Shown here one piece after another: positions 19,481 to 27,199 of a stretch of DNA of 27,199 bases (the first letter of the stretch is position 1; each line of letters opens with the position of its first letter). The stretch comes from Priapulus caudatus. Taxonomy: Eukaryota > Priapulida > Priapulimorpha > Priapulimorphida > Priapulidae. The notes under the pieces were generated by a model. The model was not told the DNA's origin. It searched no databases and saw only the letters and a program-made list of their open reading frames with translations. The translations under genes were made by a program, and so were the position numbers. The stretch spans positions 273,933 to 301,131 of the forward strand of contig NW_014577184.1 in NCBI RefSeq assembly GCF_000485595.1, in the 5' to 3' direction.

Positions 19481-20337
19481 TATCTTGGCGAGTACCGGCG
19501 ACGAATTATTGCATCTCTCTGGCAACCGCCGATTTTTGAGCAGAATTTATATACGCATCGGCGAGCGTCGGTCGAGCGTCCTTGAGGCCGATATCCTCGA
19601 TAATCCTCGATTTACGGGCGCGCAAATCTGGAGCGATGAACGATGACGACAAGCTGTGAAGCCACACGAAGAATGATGAATGGATGCTGCGGCCGCGGCT
19701 GCTGTGGCCGACGCAGGTTTTGGCACGTAAATCAACAGATTGGAAGATGGAACAAGTAACCAACCACCTGTGACGATGAAGACACGTGGCGGGTCACACG
19801 TCCGACGTGCGTGCGATACACGATGCGATATGTAGATACTACGCGGACATTCTACACAAGTTATATAGAGTTTCCATAGATGTCACGTAGAGATTCTACC
19901 GAATTTACGTGGATTCTAGCGATGTAGATTTTCTCTAGGTGTCACGTAGATATGCTATAGAAGATACTATGCAGAAATCCTATTCTTTCCCGACGAGGAA
20001 GAGCGTCCGTGCACGCGCCAGTCCGTCGCAGCAGCTATAGATGCATTCGTGAATGTGGGAAGCTGGCAGAGTTGCGGGCCAAGCTAGGCCACGCCAGCCG
20101 ACGCAGAGCGAATTGAACATTCCATCGCTAACGGGACGCATTAACTGCAATAACATCGCCGGCTGCTGCGTGCGCTAGCTTCTAGCGAAGACGCGAATCG
20201 ACGCGCGCGGAGTATAGCCCAAATACCAAACGCTCCCCGGGGGCGGGGGTGGAGGTGGGGGAGTGCGTCGGTCACGGGCCTTGACCCCATGCTGACAAAT
20301 AGCCCATAAATCGGAAGCCCGGCATTTCTCGGTATTG
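19405..20337. other. Innermost block of right arm
   Basis: This is the counterpart of 5821-7134. It contains TATATAAA on the minus strand (19546-19553), CACGTAGA-type short repeats (19840-19960) and a GC-rich patch near 20235-20265. It is about 100-200 bp shorter than the left-arm copy, mostly in the segment facing 6060-6440. No gene is supported. Confidence 0.55.
19546..19553 (-). promoter_or_regulatory. TATATAAA box near inner end of right arm
   Basis: This is the inverted copy of 6971-6978, reading toward the spacer. The two sites therefore face each other across about 12.6 kb. Function is unproven. Confidence 0.25.
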
Positions 20338-20955
20338 CGGCGGCAGCAGCAACAGCAACAGCAACAACATTAACGCCAGTAGCAGCAGCAAGAATATAAC
20401 AATATCACTGGCAACCGCAACAACAGTAGTTGCAGTAGCGGCAGCGGCGACTGTAACATCGCAGCCAACAGCACCAGCAGCGGCAGCAGCGGGTGTGGTA
20501 TCAACATCATCATCAACATTATCATCATCATCGTGGTCGTCGTCGTCATCGTCGCCATCAGCATCATTAGCAGCAGCATTATCATCATCATCATCATCAT
20601 CAACAACAACAGCAACAACAACAACAACAACAACAACAACATCATCATCAGCAGCAGCAGCAGCGGCGGCGGTATCATCACCATCACCATCGTCATCACC
20701 ACCACTAACAACAACAACAACAACAACATCAGCACCACCACCGCCACCACCAGCAGCAGCAGTAGCAGCAGTACCGCCACCAGCAGCAACGACAACACCA
20801 CCACCAGAAGCAGCAGCAGCACCACCACCAGCAGCAGCAGCAGCACCACCACCACCAGCAGCAGCAGCAGAACCACCACCACGAGCAGCAGCAGCAGCAA
20901 CAGCAACAACAACAACAACAACAACCGCAGCAGCAAATCAGCAGCAGCAGCCGTA
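20338..20955. repeat. Triplet-repeat tract (CAG/CAA/CAC/ATC), right arm
   Basis: About 620 bp of mosaic triplets. Sub-blocks are ATC-rich (about 20500-20600), CAA-rich (20600-20640), CAC/CAG-rich (20730-20880) and CAA/CAG to the end. It is the counterpart of 5284-5820. All three frames stay open for long distances on both strands, giving serine/threonine/alanine runs or leucine/valine runs. No non-repeat domain is attached, so a protein is not called. Confidence 0.93.
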
Positions 20956-22916
20956 GCATCTTTCGCAAAAAAAAGATTCTCTTTACCGGACGTCACCAGG
21001 CACGCGCCCGCACGAGATTCGGGTCGAGTGTGACGTACGCGTGAAGCCATGATGTCGACAGCGTAAGCTCGTCTCCCGCTGCGAGCCAACCTTCAGGAAT
21101 ACGATAGACGTAGTAGTAAAAACATGGCCGGATAAACACGAGTAAAAAACACAACGATCGTGCTGCGACGAATCGGGATAAATAACCGGACACGTCCGAA
21201 GAATACCCGGACCCGGTCGAATCCGGCTTGAGACTGACCAGCTGTCATGAGTCGCGAACATTCAAACCTGCGTTCAACCCTGTTTCAGAAGATCTAAGCA
21301 CACCCGTCTCTAAAGGTACATCGTAAAGGATACATTTAATTGTGTATTTCGAGTGACAGCTATACAGTGAAGCCATCTATATCGATATCTGTCTATAAAT
21401 GACACATTGACTGGACCTTATATATGGTTGACGGTATCACTGTCAACTGCATGGGGGGGGGCGCGAAGTCGAGGGGCGAGAAAGAGAAATTCTTCAGCTT
21501 AACAGCTTATGAATGTGCGTAGGAGTATAAACCCATATGCAGACGCACTGCATCCATAGTGCATTCATCTCCATCGGTCGGCGAATTGGAGTAAGTAAAC
21601 ACATCGCTTTGCTCGCCAGAGGGGTGAAGGTTTAGCAACATAATATATCTCGGCGCAGCGCCGCAGAATCGCCTCGTGGTTTCCATTCAACGCGAAAACT
21701 TATTCGCTTCGCGCACAGAGGGCGCGCGTTCATTGGTTACAGCGAAAAATTTCGGTCCGAATAGCCAACGTTGCACAAAAATATTTCATAATTGCCACCT
21801 AGGCATTGAGTTTTCTTTTAGCGCCACACGTTAGCAGACCCGCACCGCGGTTGCCATGGCGATGTTGTCGAATTCCAATGGAAAATATCTGACGAAGTAC
21901 GTCTGGGTGGTCGATCGCTTTTTTCGTGCATGCGTGTGCAAAAAGTTGTTACCATGACAAATTGATTGGTATGACAGCGTGATTCTGTTGACGGCCGTTT
22001 CGATGCCAGCCAGATTCTTTTCCTTCGCCTTCCGTTTTTAACGGATCCGACCGGGAACTTCCTTCTTGTGCATCATAACATTTAAATCCGTATATAAGGG
22101 TAGCTCGAGCGCGTGCATGGGGAAGGAATCGCGAAGGTGTTCTCTGTAAACAGATGTTCGTTCTATAGAGGTAATTACAAATTTATGAATGAAAATCGTT
22201 CTAGGGAAGCGTCACGTCTCCTTTACAGACAAATGTCCATTCCATAGAGGTGACCGCTAATATGTGATATTGATTCTGAATAGTGTGCTCCTTTCCTGTT
22301 CAAGTGATAATCATATTCGGGCAGGATACGTGTAAGGTACGATTAGCGCTACTACATTTCACGTCACGTCGCAATAAACTCTGCGTGAAAATACATAAAT
22401 ATATAAATAATATATATATATATAGATATAAATAACGCAGTGCGCAGAACGCATGAACACGACTGGAGAATTCGCTTCACGTGTCTACGACGTCACGCCA
22501 CGAAATACGCGCGAAGAACCCATCGGTGTTAATATTTAATGCGAATTTAAACACCGATGCCAGCTGGGAAATCGACGCATCGCGTTGCAAACTAATTGAA
22601 TTTTCGGTGCCTTTCACAATTGCCTTACTATGTAAACGGAAAATAAAATGGAAGTTGGACGACGGAAAACAAAATGGAAGATGGACGTTCGAATCAGCTA
22701 GAGTCTGCCCAGTGGGGTTGTCAACCAGATCGGCATACACGGTACATAGGCTATTCCAAATGGAACATGAACACATTGTTACTGCTCATAACGTTTTTGT
22801 TTGCGTAGAAGGGGTTTTCGATGAACTTTCCGGCACAGGCTTGATACAGGCTGGGTAGTGTTATGGGATGGAAGAAGCAGGGCGGAAGGGTGGTCTGTGT
22901 GTGAGAGGGATAAAGA
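20956..22916. other. Non-coding block of right arm
   Basis: This is the counterpart of 3166-5283. It contains a nine-base G run (21453-21461), an AT-rich tract (22390-22434) and two AGAGGT-type motifs (22155-22172 and 22234-22255). The frames present are not preserved in the left arm. No gene was seen. Confidence 0.6.
22390..22434. repeat. AT-rich tract, right arm
   Basis: ATACATAAATATATAAATAA is followed by a TATATA run. It is the counterpart of 3671-3720, with different phasing. Confidence 0.85.
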
Positions 22917-22918
22917 GA

Positions 22919-23023
22919 ACACACACACACACGCACGCACGCACGCACGCACGCACGCACGTACGCATGCACGCACGCACGCACGCACGTACGTACGCAC
23001 GCACGCACACACACACATACATA
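22919..23023. repeat. ~105-bp unbroken alternating purine/pyrimidine tract, right arm
   Basis: A CA run is followed by repeated CACG/ACGC steps, CGTACGCATGCACG, CGTACGTACG, and a final ACACACATACATACA. By eye it alternates without a break for about 105 bases. It is about twice as long as the left-arm copy. Confidence 0.9.
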
Positions 23024-23024
23024 C

Positions 23025-23128
23025 AGAGAGAGCGAGAAAGCGCGCGCAAGAGCAAGAGAACGTGTACGCGTTTGTGTGCGCGCGGAGATATGTGAGGGAG
23101 AGGGAGAGAATGAGAATGAGAATGAGAA

Positions 23129-23176
<48 letters not shown>

Positions 23177-23300
23177 AGAAAGAGAGAGAGAAAGAGAGAA
23201 GGGACGAGAGAACGAGAGGGGAAGCAAGAGAGAAGGGGCAGGGCGAGAGAACAAGAGAGAAAGCGAGAGAGGGGAAGAGAGAGAGAGAGCGCGAGAACAA
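23025..23300. repeat. GA-rich tract with (GAGAGT)n, right arm
   Basis: AATGAGAATGAG units turn into GAGAGTGAGAGT units (about 23108-23175), then irregular GA-rich sequence. It is the counterpart of the CT tract at 2766-3025. Confidence 0.92.
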
Positions 23301-24499
23301 CCGCGCGACCTTCTGCCCGTTTCCGCAACAGTCGGCGGTGACCTTTAACCGCGCCCTGCGGGTGGTAGAAACTGCCGCTTAGATGCTGCCCGACCTCCCG
23401 TTCACTCCCAGTTAATAGTCCAGCATGCGCGCCCGTGAGTCTCCCTTCCCCTACTCGCCCCCGCGACAAAGACACTCTTTGTACGACGTTGTCCCGCCAA
23501 GGCAAGGACGCCTGCGGACGCGTTGTATTGCAAATGGTCGGGACCGACGTCGCGCGGCTAATATGCGACGACAATGCACAACAACGCGCCGACAACGACT
23601 ACCTAGCACTGTCATTTAGCTACTAACGACTCCTTCTCCACCTCGGTGACATTCTTGCGAGAGAGGATGGATGCACAGTCAAGCGTCGCTGGCGGTACGA
23701 TGCTAGCGGCACGTGGTGGTCCGGGATCAAGAGACCGTGTATTGAGTAAGTTTCGGTGCACAGTCTGCACAGTCAACCATTACTCAAGGGAAACGCCAAA
23801 CGTGTTCTTTTATAAGTGCGTGTCCGTTTCATAGAGGTCGTTTCGATGCATAACCGCCACTCGGGGGGAGACGCCAAACGTTTCATCTGTAGAGACGAAT
23901 CCGTTCTGGAGCGGTAACAGCTAACACGGGGTTTGCCTGTAATGGGTCTAACGCTACACTGAAAGGAGTGTACATATGAGAGTGACTGAGCACGACCTTG
24001 CTAATATATAGTGAATGTCTAACGTGGAAGCTGAAGCGATGTTGGCCTTGGTTCCGCTAACAATAAAAAACAGTTAAAGCCGTGTAACGAGAGAATATAC
24101 CTGGGCACCCGCACGAGGAAAACACCCCACAATCAAAGCCGGCGCCAAACGCGGCGAGACTCGAACCCTCAGTAACCGGAAGGTTGCGGACACAGCCTCC
24201 CGGCTCAGGTGTTCATGTCTCTAAGCTCGTCAAATCCACATGAGGGCAATCAATATAGAGAATCATCGTTCCGTAGAGACGGCCCAGGCTTCCGCTTCGC
24301 GTATGTCTCGGCCCGGGTAAAAACCCGTGGACGTATAGAACTGTATAGGACCAACATAGGCAAAAAAACTAATGCTGCAGCTTTTATCGATGCTTGAAGG
24401 TTAGGACCGGCTCAGGGAAAACCATCACTGTAGCCGCACTACGTAAATACAGCATCTGCGAGAAAACAGACTGGGTAGGCGGCGCATACACGAGCACTA
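23301..24499. other. Single-copy-like block of right arm
   Basis: This is the counterpart of 1501-2765. It carries TTTTATA (TATAAAA on the minus strand) at 23808-23814, AGAGGT-type motifs at 23821-23840, 23899-23918 and 24265-24282, and the B-box-like site at 24156-24167. No frame is shared in register with the left arm. Confidence 0.55.
24140..24230 (-). ncRNA. tRNA-like B-box remnant, right arm copy
   Basis: The minus strand carries GGTTCGAGTCTC at 24156-24167, matching the polymerase III B-box consensus. Upstream on that strand is GTCCGCAACCTTCCGG, which could be a remnant of an anticodon-arm region. No clear A box is present in this copy. It is the inverted counterpart of 1790-1880. Confidence 0.3.
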
Positions 24500-25175
24500 C
24501 AGCGCTGCGAAAACAGATTTTCGATTCGCTACTTGAAGACCAGCTCAGATAAAGCCGTGGGTGTCTGGGGGGCGTATGGCTAAGTACAACATCCACACAA
24601 AAACAGATTTTCGACTCTCTACGAAAAGAGAAGTTTAGGTAATGCCGTGGGTGTCTGGGGGCGTATAGGTAAGTAAAACATCCACACGAAAACAGATTTT
24701 CGACTCTCTACGAAAAGAGAAGTGCAGGTAAGACCGTGGGTGTCTAGGGGGCGTATGGCTAAGTACAACATCCACACGAAAACAGATTTTCGACTCTCTA
24801 CGAAAAGAGAAGTTCAGGTAATGCCGCGGGTGTCTGGGGACGTATAGGTAAATGCAACATCTACACAAAAACAGATTTTCGACTCGCTACGGAAAAAGAA
24901 GTTCAGGTAATGTCGCGGGTGTCTGGGGACGTATAGGTAAAGTTACAACATACCCACACAAAAACAGATTTCGACTCTTACGAAAGAGAGAAGTTCAGGT
25001 AAGCGGCGGTGTCTGGGACGTATAGGTAAATGCAACATCTACACAAAAACAGATTTTCGACTCGCTACGGAAAAAGAAGTTCAGGTAATACCGCGGGTGT
25101 CTGGGGACGTATAGGTAAATGCAACATCCACACGAAAACAGATTTTCGACTCGCTACGAAAAGACAAGTTCCAGG
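24500..25175. repeat. ~90-bp minisatellite, 7 units, right arm
   Basis: GTGTCT cores start at 24561, 24651, 24740, 24830, 24919, 25009 and 25097, giving a period of 88-90 bp. Each unit carries AACAGATTTTCGACTC, CTACGAAAAGAGAAGT, CAGGTAA and GGGTGTCTGGGG. Two unit variants alternate in part: ACGAAAAGAGAAG with GCGTATGGCTAAGTAC, and ACGGAAAAAGAAG with ACGTATAGGTAAATGC. It is the inverted counterpart of 815-1500, with the same copy number. Confidence 0.95.
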
Positions 25176-25208
25176 TAAGCCGTGCGTGTGCATGCGCGCG
25201 GCGCGCTG

Positions 25209-25210
25209 CG

Positions 25211-25262
<52 letters not shown>

Positions 25263-25265
25263 GTG

Positions 25266-25310
<45 letters not shown>
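25209..25310. repeat. (GT)n microsatellite, right arm
   Basis: GT run with a TTT interruption near 25225 and a TTGTGTTTTG interruption at 25260-25270. It is the counterpart of the CA tract at 631-760 and is longer here. Confidence 0.95.
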
Positions 25311-25312
<2 letters not shown>

Positions 25313-25320
25313 TGCGGCGT

Positions 25321-25875
25321 GTGCGTGTGTGTAGGAGCGCATAGGTGAGTAGTACAACATACACACAAAACATCGAGTTGCAACACGTAAGAGTACCTAG
25401 CCGAACAGTCAAGTTCGCGAGCAGCTGCTTACCACCCACTGTCGTCGTCACACTCTCGAGAGTAGAGTAACGAGGCAGAGCAGTGCAGATTAAAGAAAAA
25501 GTTGGAACTTGCTGACAACAAAGACATCGACGGCGCTGATCCGATGTTAGTGCCTGATCTCGCGGATCCGTACCGACCGATACAAGAGCACGGGCACCGT
25601 AACAAAGACCAGTTTGAGCAAGATCCTTGGACACCAGGATAACGATTGCCGCTCGTAGCCGCTCCATGCAGGCCCCCACTCTCAGTCACTACCTCGCTCT
25701 TTTTTTCGTGGCCGGGGCGGCGCCTTATCTCTCTCCTCTCTCTCTCTCTCACATTCCGTTAGATGTCATCGACATCCCACATCGGGTTCGCTCTACTCAA
25801 TACCGATTTCGTTTTTAATTTCCTGCTCGTCTCACACTCAGCTTCTCTCTCTGTTATATCCTTTGAGTATCTCGC
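25321..25875. other. Non-coding end of the ~8.5 kb unit
   Basis: This is the counterpart of 83-650. It is free of repeats except for a CT run at 25733-25750. It ends at the CTGT tract where the next unit begins. The frames here (for example 25065-25679 on the minus strand) owe their length to the neighbouring CA/GT tract. Confidence 0.55.
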
Positions 25876-25902
25876 CTGTCTGTCTGTCTGTCTGTCTGTC
25901 TG
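25876..25902. repeat. (CTGT)n tract at restart of repeat unit
   Basis: About 6-7 copies of the four-base unit. It is the direct counterpart of 17392-17419 and the inverted counterpart of 57-82. Confidence 0.95.
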
Positions 25903-27146
25903 GTCTGCCCTCCTCTATCAGGGTGGAGTGTCTTCTCTCTCCCTCTCATCATCTCCTGCTCTCTCTCTCTGTCTCTCTCTATCGCGATCTCTGCTCTCGC
26001 CTGTGATCTGCTCTGCTCCCTTCCTCTCTTTCTCATGCCCCCCAATCTCTCTCTCTCTTCACGCCCTGCTCAAATCTAGACAATAGTCGCTGTTCCACTT
26101 GACTCTCTCTATCCTCGTTCTCCTGGGCTCTGTCCTGACCGCCATCATTTCTCTTCTTTTCTCTCTCTCTCTCTCGGTCTCTCTCTCTGTCTCCTCCCCT
26201 CACAGCATCGGCCGGCGGCCCCGTTGGACCAATGCGGCTTAACATAAGTCGAAACGTGTACTCACTCGCAGGAGGACGTTTACAGCCTATAGCTATGCTG
26301 CGTGCTTTGTTCGCAAAAATCTTTTGCTTATATGCATGCACCGCAGCGATTGCCGGTGTCAAAGACCGTAACGTGCTACCAAATACATAGATATATATTT
26401 ATTATGATATAATAACAGGTGTTCGCGAGCTGTAAAGGCCGGTACATTGCATATCTGCGTATACACCCCGGGTGGTATTAATTAAAAAAGACAACGCTAA
26501 AAAGGCTTCAGAAATGTTTCGGAGAAAGCGATGTCAACTACAATATCCCAGTCAGTCGTCCGATCACTTTACGAGCACAGTGCGTCCACAGCGTGTTTAG
26601 TCTATAACCATACTATGAAACACGAGAACACTGACGCTCAACCCTAGACCGTAACCTACCGAAGTACTAAAGGCACTGAAATGACGAATGCACTGAACAT
26701 AACCGAAGGCAGCCAGGGCCAGATGTGCTAAAGTACTACTAATTACTAACTCTAAGTAGCTTATTACATGAAAGTAACTAAGCAGCAGTACTAAGTATAT
26801 TTTAATTGTGAGTGGAACTGAGAGTACGACGGCAGCAGCTGCATGTGCTGCAGGCACGAGGAGGAGAAGCCTGCGGCAGAAAACCTCCGTCTGCTATGAG
26901 GTGGCGCACTGCTGACGCGGCTGGCACTGTGAGGGCAGCAGGACGCGCAGGTGCGTAATAGTACAGCTACTGTTTCTGCGAACAAAGATCAGCGAGCGTC
27001 TCGGCTAATAGTTTACGCATGGTGCGCCAGCAATAGTTACTGAGCAGCTTGTCGCTCAATTCTGCGCGCGCGCCGCTCTCTCTCTTCTCTCTCCTGCCCT
27101 CTCTCTCGTCTCACCTCTCTCTCTTTCTCAAACTCCTCTCTCCTCA

Positions 27147-27179
<33 letters not shown>

Positions 27180-27199
27180 GTCTCGCATCTCTCTCTCTC
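25876..27199 (+). repeat. Direct repeat copy B, indel-rich and cut by window end
   Basis: This matches 17392-18520 in the same orientation and order up to about 27070, then runs into CT-rich sequence to the window end. The matched part is about 1195 bp against 1129 bp in copy A. The differences are mostly added or missing single bases: for example TTGGACCAATGCGG here against TTGGACAATGGCGG in copy A, and TTAACATAAGTCG against TTACATAATCG. The GTACT-rich palindrome of copy A is degraded here. Insertion-biased, evenly scattered changes are typical of unpolished long-read sequence, although relaxed divergence of a non-coding repeat would also fit. Confidence 0.92.

Larger units (their letters stand above)
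19364..25957. repeat. Right arm of very large inverted repeat
   Basis: This is the partner of 1-7168 in opposite orientation and carries the same series of sub-elements in reverse: TATA-like site, short CACGTAGA repeats, triplet tract, nine-base G run, AT tract, alternating purine/pyrimidine tract, GA tract, B-box-like site, ~90-bp minisatellite, GT tract and CTGT tract. The inner end lies in CT-rich DNA near 19364. The outer end given here is only where the window's left edge stops supplying a partner. The arm belongs to a longer repeat unit (17392-25875) that restarts at 25876. The two arms have different simple-repeat lengths, so one is not a trivial copy of the other. Confidence 0.95.

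Noticed and set aside
18978-19646. 222-codon serine/leucine-rich frame
   Set aside because: It spans a CT-rich microsatellite; the composition alone explains it.
20370-21089. 239-codon minus-strand frame with long leucine and valine runs, like a membrane protein
   Set aside because: It is created by the triplet-repeat tract. Opposite-strand frames are equally open, and no non-repeat domain is present.
22919-23023. Telomere-type repeat
   Set aside because: The units are CA and CGCA steps, not TTAGG, TTAGGG or similar, and no such array occurs elsewhere in the window.
17392-25875. Ribosomal DNA intergenic spacer or histone repeat
   Set aside because: The full ~8.5 kb period is visible and holds no recognisable rRNA or histone sequence.
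1-25957. Giant DNA transposon of the Polinton/Maverick type with long terminal inverted repeats
   Set aside because: No DNA polymerase, integrase, ATPase or capsid-like frame is visible in the spacer, and the arms are far longer than usual for that class.

Overview
This window looks like non-coding, repeat-dominated eukaryotic nuclear DNA, most likely from an invertebrate animal; I cannot name the species. The signs are dense microsatellites (CT/GA, CA/GT, CTGT/ACAG, CAG/CAA-type triplets), minisatellites and AT-rich spacers. There are no compact operons, no ribosome-binding-site logic and no rRNA. I found no reading frame I would call a gene. The long open frames all lie in simple repeats that cannot contain stop codons or rarely do, and the others translate to sequences I do not recognise. 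No CDS is therefore listed.

The main feature is large-scale architecture. Positions 1-7168 are an inverted copy of 25957-19364: two roughly 7 kb arms around a spacer of about 12 kb. Position 1 pairs with 25957, 3253-3330 with 22741-22826, 4383-4770 with about 21395-21775, and 6960-7040 with about 19488-19562. In addition, 25876-27199 is a direct repeat of 17392 to about 18520, so a unit of about 8.48 kb (17392-25875) begins again at 25876. The left arm crosses this same unit boundary in reverse. The window therefore looks like two oppositely oriented arrays of one ~8.5 kb repeat, head to head, around a unique spacer. The left array is missing the first ~2 kb of its innermost unit.

Layout: left arm 1-7168, with CA tract, 7-copy ~90-bp minisatellite, CT tract, alternating purine/pyrimidine tract, AT tract and triplet tract; spacer 7169-17391, with a purine-rich stretch to about 8560, unremarkable DNA, a CA/TA block at 12480-12680, more unremarkable DNA, a ~1.4 kb minisatellite of almost pure alternating purine/pyrimidine at 14642-16025, and a short hairpin at 16177-16217; then the repeat unit 17392-25875 (CT tracts, GTACT-rich block, TATA-like sites, right arm); then the start of the next unit to 27199.

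The copies differ mostly by scattered one-base insertions and deletions, and the left arm and terminal copy are consistently longer. This could be true divergence or unpolished long-read sequence, so reading frames in these parts cannot be trusted. All inner breakpoints fall in simple repeats, which fits either microsatellite-mediated rearrangement or assembly error.
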